Shown: one piece after another, positions 27,820 to 36,565 of the stretch
Layout of the letters: every line of letters begins with the position of its first letter
Position numbering within the stretch: position 1 is the first letter of the stretch
Source: Fictibacillus nanhaiensis
GTDB taxonomy: Bacteria; Bacillota; Bacilli; Bacillales; Fictibacillaceae
Direction: 5' to 3'
DNA length: 64,000 nt
Assembly (NCBI RefSeq): GCF_019801215.1
Contig: NZ_JAHVJO010000001.1
Location: forward strand, 1,178,001-1,242,000
Notes under the pieces: model-generated
Database searches by the model: none
What the model saw: the letters and a program-made list of their open reading frames with translations, nothing else
Told to the model about the DNA's origin: nothing
Translations under genes and position numbers: made by a program

Positions 27820-29154
27820 CTATAATAGATCTGCAGCAATCTGCGCAAGAGAAGAACGCTCTCCTTTTTCAAGCCTAACGTGGCCACTCAAGGCTTGGTC
27901 TTTAAATTTTTCAACAACATACGTTAATCCATTCGTAAACTCGTCTAAGTAAGGATGATCGATCTGTTGCGGATCTCCGAGCAGAACAATCTTACTTCCT
28001 TCCCCGACTCTAGTCAGAATGGTCTTCACCTCATGCTTCGTTAAGTTTTGCGCTTCATCGATAATAATAAACTGATCCGGTAAACTCCTGCCTCTTATAT
28101 ATGTCAATGCCTCAACATGGATAGAACCAATACCAGCTAAGATTTTCTCCAGTTCACCTTGTTTTTTCGTATTAAATAAATATTCAAGGTTATCATAAAC
28201 AGGCTGCATCCACGGCTTTAATTTCTCTTCTTTTTCCCCAGGCAAGTAGCCAATATCTTTTCCAACAGGAACGATCGGACGTGCGATAAATAATTTAATA
28301 TAATCTTTAAGGTCCTCTGTCTGCAGAAGTGCAGCTGCTAGCGTGATTAATGTCTTACCTGTTCCCGCCTTTCCAATGAGCGTAACGAGTGGAATATCTT
28401 TTCGAAGCAAGAGGTCAAAAGCCATTTTTTGTTGCACATTTCTTGCCCTTATTCCCCATATATGTTCAGAATCATAGCGCAGCGGCTTAAGTGCTTTCCC
28501 CGATTCATCCACTTTACCTAACGCTGAAACAGATGATCTAAAAACATCTTTTAAGATCACAAATTGGTGGGGAAAAAAAGAATGACCTTTTAACTCAATG
28601 AGCTGCAGTTCATTTTTTTCATAAAATTTGTTGAGAAGATCACCTTGAACATATATTTCTTTATAACCTGTATACGTTTGATCATTCGTATCAATTACTC
28701 GGTCACTCAAAAAATCTTCAGCCTCTATGCCAAGTGCATCAGCTTTTACGCGAACAAGTACATCTTTTGATACTAAGATCACCTTCACACCGCTTTTTTT
28801 AGCTTCTTCTTCCAATTTCAAATTTAAGGTGACGGCAAGTATACGATTGTCGTTCGTCTGTTCAACAAATGTTTCTTGAAGTCTTTGAAAGGACTTATGG
28901 TTTAGTTCAACCCGAAGTTTGCCTCCGTTTTCAAGAGGAACACCTTGATGTAGTTTTCCATTTTGTCTCACGCGATCAATTAAACGAGAGACTTCCCTTG
29001 CGTTTCTGCCTATTTCGTCCATGTAGCGTTTTTTGGAATCCACTTCTTCTAACACAACAGCTGGTATGATTACTTCACTATCTCCAAATGATTGTATCGA
29101 ATAAGGATCCTGCAACAGTACGTTCGTATCAAGGACGTATCGTTTATTCAACAT
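27820..29154 (-). CDS. ylaK: PhoH family protein with N-terminal PIN domain (YlaK)
   Basis: PIN-PhoH (PhoH2-type) protein: an N-terminal PIN RNase domain (residues 1-140, RYVLDTNVLLQDP with acidic site, later NDNRILAVTL) fused to a PhoH ATPase/helicase domain with Walker A GKAGTGKT (about 265) and Walker B FIIIDEAQN. Mycobacterial homologues have RNA helicase and RNase activity. The 444-residue length is normal. Start is ATG 29154 close to GGAGG; the TTG next to it is an alternative. Confidence 0.92.
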   Translation of the reverse strand: MLNKRYVLDTNVLLQDPYSIQSFGDSEVIIPAVVLEEVDSKKRYMDEIGRNAREVSRLIDRVRQNGKLHQGVPLENGGKLRVELNHKSFQRLQETFVEQTNDNRILAVTLNLKLEEEAKKSGVKVILVSKDVLVRVKADALGIEAEDFLSDRVIDTNDQTYTGYKEIYVQGDLLNKFYEKNELQLIELKGHSFFPHQFVILKDVFRSSVSALGKVDESGKALKPLRYDSEHIWGIRARNVQQKMAFDLLLRKDIPLVTLIGKAGTGKTLITLAAALLQTEDLKDYIKLFIARPIVPVGKDIGYLPGEKEEKLKPWMQPVYDNLEYLFNTKKQGELEKILAGIGSIHVEALTYIRGRSLPDQFIIIDEAQNLTKHEVKTILTRVGEGSKIVLLGDPQQIDHPYLDEFTNGLTYVVEKFKDQALSGHVRLEKGERSSLAQIAADLL

Positions 29155-29292
29155 TCAGCCTCCTGACTTAAATGTAATCCATTAACTATTTGTGCTTTTT
29201 TATGGACTGCCTATTAAAAATGTATGTGTGAAGGAATAAAGTTAGAAGAATGTACAAAAAATAACGGAAATGACTTGGAAGGATTGATACCG

Positions 29293-29925
29293 ATGAAAGC
29301 ATTCCGAATGGTTGCCGTTTTAAGTGCCCTTTTTATTTTGTTCGGCGGCTGTATGAATAATAATGATAAAAATGCTCAAAAGGACGAGAATACACCTCGA
29401 CTTACAAAAGTAAATCAAACCGCTAATAGTAAAAAACCTGATCAGCCGAAAGGATCACAAGAAATTTCTAAACATCTTGTAAGGCTCTCAACAGGAATTC
29501 CAGGTGTTGAAGATGCAACAGCTGTCGTTTTAGGACCATATGCAGTTGTAGGAATCGACGTTGATCGCCAACTTGATAATTCACGAGTAGGTTCTATTAA
29601 GTACTCGGTAGCAGAAGCCCTCAAATCTGATCCAAATGGAAGAAACGCTGTAGTAACAGCTGATCCAGATACTGTAGAAAGATTGCGCCAAATGGGCAGA
29701 CAGATTCGCCAGGGTCATCCTATAGCTGGAATTGCGAAAGAATTGTCTGCCATCGTTGGCCGTTTAATGCCACAAGTTCCGCACAGCATCCAGACGAAAA
29801 AACCATCTCCTACTGAAACAAATAACAGCCAGCTTTCTGAAAAAGAAGAACGGGAACTAAAAGATAACCAGAAAAAACAAGAGAAGGCTGAAAAAGATCA
29901 GCCACAACGATTAAAAGAAAGCTAA
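29293..29925 (+). CDS. ylaJ: YhcN/YlaJ family sporulation lipoprotein
   Basis: Spore-associated lipoprotein of 210 residues. A signal peptide with lipobox FGGC (Cys20) is followed by a low-complexity linker, the YhcN/YlaJ domain (about 60-150: IPGVEDATAVVLGPYAVVGIDVD, then VERLRQMGRQIRQGHPIAGI), and a K/E/Q-rich tail. Start ATG 29293 has GGAAGGA nine bases upstream; the longer frame from 29224 has no binding site. Family members are made in the forespore. Confidence 0.88.
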   Translation: MKAFRMVAVLSALFILFGGCMNNNDKNAQKDENTPRLTKVNQTANSKKPDQPKGSQEISKHLVRLSTGIPGVEDATAVVLGPYAVVGIDVDRQLDNSRVGSIKYSVAEALKSDPNGRNAVVTADPDTVERLRQMGRQIRQGHPIAGIAKELSAIVGRLMPQVPHSIQTKKPSPTETNNSQLSEKEERELKDNQKKQEKAEKDQPQRLKES

Positions 29926-29931
29926 CACATT

Positions 29932-29968
29932 GCCCCGTATGTCACAATTTATGACGTACGGGGCTTTC
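29932..29968 (+). terminator. Terminator of ylaJ
   Basis: GCCCCGTATGTCA pairs with TGACGTACGGGGC, followed by TTTCATTTAT. Confidence 0.8.
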
Positions 29969-30020
29969 ATTTATACTCCAATTTTCTTTATGGTATACTA
30001 GGAAAAAGAGGTGAATGAGG

Positions 30021-30221
30021 ATGCGTGTAAAATGCGTATTATGTGATAATATTGAAACCATTGAAAATGAATGTACACTAGCGAAGAAATTAAGAAACAG
30101 ACCAATACACACCTTTATGTGCGAACCATGCAGAGAAAGGATTACAAGAAAAACGGCACAGCGGGAAGCAACTGGAAATTTTACACTTTACAGAAGTCCT
30201 GATACAAACAATGATTGGTAA
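30021..30221 (+). CDS. ylaI: YlaI family zinc-ribbon protein (DUF2197)
   Basis: Tiny 66-residue protein with two CxxC pairs (residues 5/8 in CVLC and about 34/37 in CEPC), surely a zinc ribbon. ATG 30021 is chosen: GAGGTG lies seven bases upstream, while ATG 30015 is too close to it. Its last 11 bases overlap the next gene. Confidence 0.85.
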   Translation: MRVKCVLCDNIETIENECTLAKKLRNRPIHTFMCEPCRERITRKTAQREATGNFTLYRSPDTNNDW

Positions 30222-30654
30222 CCGATTATATCAATGGGTGTTTTTTGGAAGTATAGCCGGCACCTTGCTGGCTTGTTTTTTTTTTATACTTGAAAAAGTA
30301 TGGAGCATACGTCTATATACTTTCTTAGTAAACATCGATTTTTTACCGCTGCCTCGTGAAATTATTTTTTCAGCTCCTTTGCAGTTTGTGCTGCATATCG
30401 TCATTTCCGTTATACTTATAGCTTTTGTTGATCGTATGTATCAGAAGGGGTACAAACGGCCTTACATCGTAGCGATTATGATTAACAGTATAATGGCTTT
30501 AACCTTCTTTCCACTCTACAACTTTGCCGTTACTAAGCCTTTTTTCCCTCCTTTACTTCTTCCGTTTATCCTATGGTTTATTGGTCACTTATTATATGCT
30601 TGTTTGATCGCCTATTACGTATTAAAAATAAACAAAAAAAGGAGCGCTGATTAA
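30211..30654 (+). CDS. Unknown four-helix membrane protein
   Basis: The 147-residue protein has about four membrane segments (residues 8-27, 50-72, 83-103 and 113-137) and a basic C-terminal tail. I do not recognise the family. Its ATG is inside ylaI, with an 11-bp overlap and no obvious ribosome binding site, so translation is probably coupled to ylaI termination. It is not YlaH, which lies on the other strand 300 bp away. Confidence 0.7.
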   Translation: MIGNRLYQWVFFGSIAGTLLACFFFILEKVWSIRLYTFLVNIDFLPLPREIIFSAPLQFVLHIVISVILIAFVDRMYQKGYKRPYIVAIMINSIMALTFFPLYNFAVTKPFFPPLLLPFILWFIGHLLYACLIAYYVLKINKKRSAD

Positions 30655-30668
30655 AATCAGCACTCCTC
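30640..30668. terminator. Hairpin at convergent gene ends
   Basis: AGGAGCGCTGAT/ATCAGCACTCCT with loop TAAA (one mismatch) overlaps both stop codons. On the minus strand it is followed by seven T, so it terminates the 30657 gene. Confidence 0.72.
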
Positions 30669-30935
30669 GTTAAATCTAGGTTCATTTTGAATACCTTCAT
30701 ATAGAGCATCAACCATATCCACAAAGAATCTCTCTGACTCTTCATTTCCGTCTACTTCAAACGCCACCATATAAAATGGCCCCTGAATGGTGACAGAGAT
30801 CTTTTCAACATGATGATCATCTTTCAAAATCTCACTAAAGAATTCAAAAGTATCCTTAGCTGCTAAGTCGTGGGGGCGTTCTTCGTATACTTTTTTAATG
30901 CTTAACCAATTCGAAAGAGCATCAACGAGCTTCAA
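30657..30935 (-). CDS. Conserved hypothetical protein
   Basis: Soluble 92-residue protein starting MKLVDALSNWLSIKKVYEER, with a beta hairpin VEKISVTIQGPFYMVAFEVD and an acidic C-terminus. Start is TTG 30935 eight bases after GGGGG. It follows ylaH by 15 bp, so it is probably cotranscribed with typA-ylaH. No family recognised with certainty. Confidence 0.72.
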   Translation of the reverse strand: MKLVDALSNWLSIKKVYEERPHDLAAKDTFEFFSEILKDDHHVEKISVTIQGPFYMVAFEVDGNEESERFFVDMVDALYEGIQNEPRFNEEC

Positions 30936-30950
30936 TAGAGAAACCCCCTA

Positions 30951-31277
30951 TTAGCTATTTTCTTTTTTGCTTTGGTGCAATCTGACTTTGTATATGATTA
31001 AGATAAGTGCAGCTACAATCAACCCTTCAGCAACAGGAAGTCCGATCCCGAAAAACGCCAATGGCATACACCCGATGATCAAAAACAAATAGATCACAAC
31101 CGTTTTCAATGGAGGCAGCTTTTTAGCAAATCCTAATTTAAAAACAATAATACTAAGCATCGTTATGATTAAATAAAGCAACAAGAAAGCTCTGACAGGG
31201 TCATTTTCAATGCCTAACAAAAGAGCCATTGAAGATGAATTTTCCCCTGTCGCTTCCATGATTTCTGTTTCTTTCAC
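30951..31277 (-). CDS. ylaH: YlaH-like membrane protein
   Basis: The 108-residue protein has three membrane segments (about 27-46, 53-74 and 80-98) after a hydrophilic N-terminus, with LLLYLIITMLSIIVFKLGFA and the family-type VVIYLFLIIGCMPLAF. Start is GTG 31277 with GGGAG eight bases upstream; GTG 31286 overlaps it. Lies 31 bp after typA, as in B. subtilis. Function unknown. Confidence 0.82.
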   Translation of the reverse strand: MKETEIMEATGENSSSMALLLGIENDPVRAFLLLYLIITMLSIIVFKLGFAKKLPPLKTVVIYLFLIIGCMPLAFFGIGLPVAEGLIVAALILIIYKVRLHQSKKENS

Positions 31278-31308
31278 GATTCCCACTCCCGCTTATTAGA
31301 AAAGAAGT

Positions 31309-33144
31309 TTAGCCTTGAGCAAGTTTCTTTTTCTTCTCTACTCTTTCACGTTCGTTCTTATCTAATACTTTTTTACGAAGACGGATGCTTTCTGGTGTTA
31401 CTTCGCAATATTCGTCATCATTCAAATATTCAAGCGCTTCTTCAAGCGACATGATACGAGGCTTTTTCATACTTACTGTTTGATCTTTATTCGCTGAACG
31501 CATATTTGTCATCTGTTTCACTTTAACGATGTTAACCGTAATATCGTTCTCACGAGTATGCTCCCCAACGATCATACCTGTGTAAACTTCTGTTCCAGGT
31601 TCAATAAAAATCGTCCCGCGGTCTTCAACACCCATGATTCCGTATTGAGAAGCTTTACCGTTTTCCATAGATACTAATACACCTTGACGGCGACCACCAA
31701 CATTACCTGCAACCATAGGCTGGTAGCTATCGAAAGTATGGTTTAAGATACCATAACCACGAGTTTGTGTTAAGAACTCCGTAGTATAACCGATTAGTCC
31801 ACGAGCTGGAACCATGAATTCAAGACGAACTTGACCTGAACCATTGTTGACCATGTTCTTCATTTCACCTTTACGGTCTCCTAAGGATTCCATGATTGAA
31901 CCTGTGTACTCTTCAGGAATATCGATCTGCACGTGTTCTACTGGCTCACACTTCACTCCATCAATTTCACGAACAATTACTTCAGGCTTTGATACTTGAA
32001 GTTCGAAGCCTTCACGACGAAGGTTTTCAATTAAGATCGATAGATGAAGTTCACCACGGCCTGAAACGGTCCAAACGTCTGGAGAGTCTGTATTTTCAAC
32101 GCGCAAACTTACATCCGTTTCTAATTCAGCCATCAAACGCTCTTCGATTTTACGGCTCGTAACAAATTTTCCTTCACGGCCAGCAAATGGTGAATTGTTA
32201 ACAAGGAAAGTCATCTTTAGTGTTGGCTCATCAATACGAAGAATCGGTAATGCTTCTTCTTGACCGTCTGGACAAACGGTTTCACCAACGTTGATTTCTT
32301 CCATTCCAGAGACGGCGATAAGATCTCCAGCTTTTGCTTCTGTAATTTCGATACGTTTAAGTCCTAAGAAACCGAAAAGTTTTGTAACACGAAACTTTTT
32401 CATTGATCCATCAAGTTTCATAAGTGATACTTGCTGACCGACCTTAATCGTTCCACGGAAAACACGCCCGATACCAATACGGCCAAGATAGTCATTATAA
32501 TCAAGCATCGTAACTTGGAATTGAAGCGGCTCTTCGCTGTTATCTTCAGGCGCTGGAATAGTATCAATAATCGTGTCAAGTAAAGCTGTCATGTCATCAT
32601 CTTGCTTGCTTGGGTCCATACTTGCTGTCCCTTTTAGTGCTGATGCATATACAACTGGGAATTCAAGTTGATCTTCTTCTGCACCTAATTCAATAAATAG
32701 ATCGATAACTTCATCTACTACTTCTTCAGGGCGAGCGAAATCACGGTCAATCTTATTTACGACAACGATTGGTGTTAGCTTTTGTTCGAGTGCTTTTTTC
32801 AACACGAAACGAGTTTGAGGCATACAACCCTCATAAGCATCTACAACGAGTAACACACCGTCAACCATTTTCATAATACGTTCTACTTCTCCACCAAAAT
32901 CGGCGTGTCCAGGTGTATCCATGATATTTATGCGTTTTTCATTGTAATTAATGGCAGTATTCTTAGCTAAAATTGTAATCCCGCGCTCACGTTCCAAAGC
33001 ATTGGAATCCATCGCACGTTCGTTGACTTGTTCGTTGTCACGGAATGTCCCTGACTGATGAAGCAACTTATCTACTAGCGTTGTTTTACCATGGTCAACG
33101 TGGGCAATAATTGCTATATTACGTAAATCATCTCTTCTATTCAA
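31309..33144 (-). CDS. typA: Translational GTPase TypA/BipA
   Basis: Ribosome-binding GTPase of the EF-G/LepA superfamily, involved in stress adaptation and in 50S assembly at low temperature. The 611-residue protein shows G1 AHVDHGKTT, switch [21 protein letters not shown]-like domains III and V, and the BipA-specific C-terminal domain ([14 protein letters not shown] onwards). Complete. Confidence 0.97.
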   Translation of the reverse strand: MNRRDDLRNIAIIAHVDHGKTTLVDKLLHQSGTFRDNEQVNERAMDSNALERERGITILAKNTAINYNEKRINIMDTPGHADFGGEVERIMKMVDGVLLVVDAYEGCMPQTRFVLKKALEQKLTPIVVVNKIDRDFARPEEVVDEVIDLFIELGAEEDQLEFPVVYASALKGTASMDPSKQDDDMTALLDTIIDTIPAPEDNSEEPLQFQVTMLDYNDYLGRIGIGRVFRGTIKVGQQVSLMKLDGSMKKFRVTKLFGFLGLKRIEITEAKAGDLIAVSGMEEINVGETVCPDGQEEALPILRIDEPTLKMTFLVNNSPFAGREGKFVTSRKIEERLMAELETDVSLRVENTDSPDVWTVSGRGELHLSILIENLRREGFELQVSKPEVIVREIDGVKCEPVEHVQIDIPEEYTGSIMESLGDRKGEMKNMVNNGSGQVRLEFMVPARGLIGYTTEFLTQTRGYGILNHTFDSYQPMVAGNVGGRRQGVLVSMENGKASQYGIMGVEDRGTIFIEPGTEVYTGMIVGEHTRENDITVNIVKVKQMTNMRSANKDQTVSMKKPRIMSLEEALEYLNDDEYCEVTPESIRLRKKVLDKNERERVEKKKKLAQG

Positions 33145-33298
33145 AATTATTCTCTCCTTATATCCTATCTCTTTTTCCTAATCTTTTTTGTTCAACTTGA
33201 CTATTATATCACAAATTTATTTAAAGGCTTTTTCTTTTTATGTAAATTCGATACACTTATATGGAAATAGGACTTGATTTTTAATTTTGGAGGTCATC

Positions 33299-33469
33299 AT
33301 GAAACTTGTTTTCTTATTAATTGCCATACTTACAGCCTTAGCGATCAGTGCTATTGGTGTTGCAATCAGCGAAAAAAGCTGGTCACTATTTATCATATCC
33401 ATCATTTCTGTTTTCATATTAATGGGGTACGGATTTTCTTTAAAGAAAAAACAAAGAGAGCGTTCATGA
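33299..33469 (+). CDS. ylaF: YlaF family small membrane protein (DUF5325)
   Basis: A 56-residue protein with two hydrophobic helices (residues 2-22 and 28-46) and a basic tail, FSLKKKQRERS. TGGAGG lies seven bases before ATG 33299. Same position next to typA as in B. subtilis ylaF. Function unknown. Confidence 0.8.
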   Translation: MKLVFLLIAILTALAISAIGVAISEKSWSLFIISIISVFILMGYGFSLKKKQRERS

Positions 33470-33482
33470 AGAATGCTCTCTC
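33458..33482 (-). terminator. Terminator of suhB
   Basis: AGAGAGCGTTC/GAATGCTCTCT (one G-T pair) with loop ATGAA. On the minus strand it is followed by a T-rich run. The ylaF stop codon lies inside. Confidence 0.7.
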
Positions 33483-33487
33483 TTGCT

Positions 33488-34282
33488 TTACTTCGATAAA
33501 TGCTCCAGCATTTCTTCATGTAATCCAGGTTTTGCAGCCAGAATGCTATTTTGTTCAAGAATTGAAATCGGTTCTCCATTTGTTTTCGTTACGACTCCTC
33601 CGACCTCATTCAACAGAATAAGACCTGCTGCAAAATCCCATGGAGAAAGTCTCATCGTCATATATGCATCGATTTTCCCTGCTGCCACAAAGGCGAGTTC
33701 GATTGCGGCAGAGCCGTATGATCGCGTACCTCTTGATTGTTTAACGATATTTTGTACATTTTCGTGGTTAACTCGTTTATTTGGACCTACCCATGTTGCG
33801 TTAATCCCTACAACAGCCTCTGTCAGAGTAACCTTTTCCAACGTATTCAGTTTACTGTTATTTAAGAAAGCCCCTTCGCCGACTTTCGCAAAATAAAAAT
33901 CATCTGCAGCTACATCGTATATAATTCCTATCTTTCCTATCCCATCTTCATAAATTCCGACTGAGATCGCAAAGTTGGATTGCTGGTGGATAAAGTTAGT
34001 CGTTCCGTCGATCGGATCAATAATCCAAATTATCCCGGCATTATCGTAAATTTCATCGCCATAGCCTTCTTCACCAAGTACTTTGTGATGGGGAAAGGTC
34101 TTCTGAATTTTTTCAATAAAAAACTTTTCAATATTTTTATCCATATTCGTTACTAAGTCCGAAATATGTGATTTATATGTAATTGATAAAGAATTTTGGA
34201 ACGAGTCCTTTAATAATTGAGCAGCCTCTAACGTCCAAGATTTAGCGAGTTTTTCTATTTTATACCACTCTTCATAGTTCAT
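33488..34282 (-). CDS. suhB: Inositol monophosphatase family protein (YktC/SuhB)
   Basis: Mg-dependent sugar-phosphate phosphatase. The 264-residue product shows the family metal site: GEEGYGDE, then IIDPIDGTTNFIH (residues about 83-95), and SPWDFAAG near 205. ATG 34282 is preceded by AGGGGTGAG; the upstream GTG overlaps that. Physiological substrate in Bacillus is not settled. Confidence 0.92.
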   Translation of the reverse strand: MNYEEWYKIEKLAKSWTLEAAQLLKDSFQNSLSITYKSHISDLVTNMDKNIEKFFIEKIQKTFPHHKVLGEEGYGDEIYDNAGIIWIIDPIDGTTNFIHQQSNFAISVGIYEDGIGKIGIIYDVAADDFYFAKVGEGAFLNNSKLNTLEKVTLTEAVVGINATWVGPNKRVNHENVQNIVKQSRGTRSYGSAAIELAFVAAGKIDAYMTMRLSPWDFAAGLILLNEVGGVVTKTNGEPISILEQNSILAAKPGLHEEMLEHLSK

Positions 34283-34335
34283 ATTCTCACCCCTCACCTT
34301 TCTTTATTTTAGTATATGTCAAAATCATCTTCTTC

Positions 34336-34377
34336 ACAAAAAAACGAACCATCCGTTCATGATGGATTCGTTTTTGC
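34336..34377 (-). terminator. Terminator of the 34397 gene
   Basis: AAAAACGAACCATC/GATGGATTCGTTTTT hairpin (one mismatch) with T runs on both strands, right after the small gene on the minus strand. Confidence 0.78.
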
Positions 34378-34396
34378 TACCCGCTATTTCTTTTTA

Positions 34397-34585
34397 TCAT
34401 GCTTCTAGTCTCACGAGCTCCAGCCGTAATCGTTCGAGTTTACGTTTTGAATCATTAATCTGTTTTTGATCTTTCGCTTTTAAAGCATCAAACAATGTAG
34501 CTAACTCATAATCAATCTCTAATTTTAATACAGGGATTCTTCTTTCTGCATCCGTTCTTTTTAAAGTATTCATTACTTGTTTCAT
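34397..34585 (-). CDS. Small coiled-coil protein
   Basis: A 62-residue, highly charged helical protein with heptad-like spacing (ELATLFDALKAKDQKQINDS then KRKLERLRLELVRLEA). It sits between suhB and yktB; B. subtilis has a small gene, ykzI, in this neighbourhood, so an orthologue is possible, but the name is not certain. Start ATG 34585 lies 12 bases after AAAGGA. Confidence 0.65.
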   Translation of the reverse strand: MKQVMNTLKRTDAERRIPVLKLEIDYELATLFDALKAKDQKQINDSKRKLERLRLELVRLEA

Positions 34586-34746
34586 TTCGCCGGCACATCC
34601 TTTCTTTTTTCGTTTTCATCTTTTACTTATTTTATGAATGACTAATGTATAGTGAAACGGCACTTTGCGGATTCTAATGCAAACTTTTTTAATTAGAGGG
34701 AACAGTATGTTAATATTTTCGTATCGTTTAATCAGGAGGAACATTC

Positions 34747-35376
34747 ATGGTTTTTAATGGATTTACAGAACAAGATTTTAAAGTGTTTCAAACTCAAGGT
34801 TTAGAACAGCGTATGGATCAAATCATTGAAGTAATACGACCGAAGTTAGAAGCTCTTGGCAATAAATATGCTGATGAACTAACAGGATTAACTGGAGAAG
34901 AAATGCACTATCACGTTGCAAAACATGCTAGACGAACCGTTAATCCACCTAATGACACTTGGGTTGCGTTTGCCCCAAGTAAACGAGGGTACAAAATGCT
35001 GCCTCATTTTCAGATAGGATTGTTTGAGACCCACGTTTTTGTCTGGTTTGCTCTGATTTATGAAGCACCAATGAAAGATTTATACGGGAAAGCGTTCTTA
35101 AAGAACGTAAAGAAGATTAAAAAAGAAATACCCGATGATTATGTTTGGTCAGAGGATCATACAAAACCAGAAAGCTACCAGCATCGAGACGTTAAAAAAA
35201 ACAAACTGGAAGAAATGGCTACCCGCCTTTCTACGGTTAAGAAAGCAGAATTACTTTGTGGAATCCGCGTCAGCAAGAACGAGGCAGTCTCAATGTCTGA
35301 AAATGATTGGTTCCATCGAATTGATGAAACATTTAAAACTCTATTACCTCTTTATCATTTAAAGAATAACCTTTAA
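34747..35376 (+). CDS. yktB: YktB family protein (DUF1054, UPF0637)
   Basis: The 209-residue soluble protein belongs to the DUF1054 family, recognised from FNGFTEQDFKVF, HVAKHARRTVNPPNDTWVAF and HFQIGLFETHVFVWFALIYE. The structure of a relative is known, but the role is not. Start ATG 34747 after AGGAGG. Monocistronic. Confidence 0.9.
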   Translation: MVFNGFTEQDFKVFQTQGLEQRMDQIIEVIRPKLEALGNKYADELTGLTGEEMHYHVAKHARRTVNPPNDTWVAFAPSKRGYKMLPHFQIGLFETHVFVWFALIYEAPMKDLYGKAFLKNVKKIKKEIPDDYVWSEDHTKPESYQHRDVKKNKLEEMATRLSTVKKAELLCGIRVSKNEAVSMSENDWFHRIDETFKTLLPLYHLKNNL

Positions 35377-35382
35377 TAAAAA

Positions 35383-35425
35383 AGTGGCAGGAAGCAGAGA
35401 ATTCACTGCTTCTTACCACTAGTAT
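35383..35425 (-). terminator. Terminator of the nitronate monooxygenase gene
   Basis: GTGGCAGGAAGCAG/CTGCTTCTTACCAC stem. The T run (ACTTTTTTATT) is on the minus strand, so it serves the gene ending at 35478. Confidence 0.68.
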
Positions 35426-35477
35426 ATTGCCGTAATACATAATTGTATGGGTGTGTATCACTATTGTTAGAAAAGTG

Positions 35478-36440
35478 TTAAAAAAGGCCATTCCATCTCA
35501 GCTGAACAATACTTACCTCTTTCTTTATCTGCTGAAACAACTCTTCAACTGAAACGATATCATTAATCCTTCCTGCTACTTGACCAGCCCAGCCAAAACC
35601 TTGATCTTCCTTCCCTTCATATATGAATTTCTTATTCGCGTCTCCACTAATATAATTCTTTAAATTCTCATATGTAGGATTTTGCTTCTCTTCCTTAATA
35701 ATCTTTAGCGCGAACGGTGTATTTAGCGTTCTCCCCGGCATGCCTAACTGTTTCTTTATAACGACCGTATCGTTCTCTGTACTGTCAACAATCATTTGTT
35801 TATAGAGAGGGTGAGCATGAACGCATTCTTTCGTAGCAATAAACCTCGTTCCCATCTCAATGCCTTCAGCACCAAGAGCCAGAGCGGCCATCAGCCCTTT
35901 TCCATCTCCAATACCCCCTGAACCGATTACAGGAATGGACAAACTTTCAGCTACTTGAGGAATCAAAACGATCGTGCCCGTGTCCTCTTTTCCAATATGG
36001 CCTCCACCTTCTTGACCAACGACCATGACAGCATCTGCACCTAATTGTTCGGCCTTTACCGCTTGTCTTTTACTGGCGACAAGAACAAGTTTCTTAATGG
36101 AAGTTGATTCTAACCGTTTTAACACAGGAGCTGGATTACCACCTGTAATACTTATCACTTCAACTCCTTCTTCAATGGCTGTTTCAAGTTGTTCTTCGTA
36201 GGATCGTCCATGTTGACCAATTGCGAAATTAACGCCGAATGGCCGAGAAGTCAGGTTTTTTGTTTTTCTGATTTCAGCTCGAAGTGCATCACTACTTGGC
36301 AATGACATTGCTGTTATCTGGCCTAAACCGCCAGCATTTGAAACAGCAGAAGCCAGTTCAGCATAAGCTAAATACGCAAGACCTCCTTGTATGATAGGAA
36401 GTTCAATATTTAACAAAGTTGTTACTCGTGTTTTCATCAC
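35478..36440 (-). CDS. Nitronate monooxygenase / FabK-like flavoprotein
   Basis: FMN-dependent TIM-barrel oxidoreductase. The 320-residue product has the family features PIIQGGLAYLAYAELASAVS, VVGQEGGGHIG (about 160-170), IPVIGSGGIGDGKGLMAALA and GAEGIEMGTRFIATKE. The N-terminal start can be GTG 36440 (8-bp spacing to GGAGG) or ATG 36437. Whether it detoxifies nitroalkanes or works as an enoyl reductase cannot be told from sequence. Confidence 0.85.
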   Translation of the reverse strand: MMKTRVTTLLNIELPIIQGGLAYLAYAELASAVSNAGGLGQITAMSLPSSDALRAEIRKTKNLTSRPFGVNFAIGQHGRSYEEQLETAIEEGVEVISITGGNPAPVLKRLESTSIKKLVLVASKRQAVKAEQLGADAVMVVGQEGGGHIGKEDTGTIVLIPQVAESLSIPVIGSGGIGDGKGLMAALALGAEGIEMGTRFIATKECVHAHPLYKQMIVDSTENDTVVIKKQLGMPGRTLNTPFALKIIKEEKQNPTYENLKNYISGDANKKFIYEGKEDQGFGWAGQVAGRINDIVSVEELFQQIKKEVSIVQLRWNGLF

Positions 36441-36565
36441 GAAACAATCCTCCTTGAAAATTAAATCATTTGCTTACATCTTCATGCATTTTCTGTTATA
36501 CTTCTTTTGTTTTATAAATTATAGACCACAACTTTTAGTTCACGAATGATGAGGTGTAGTATAAA

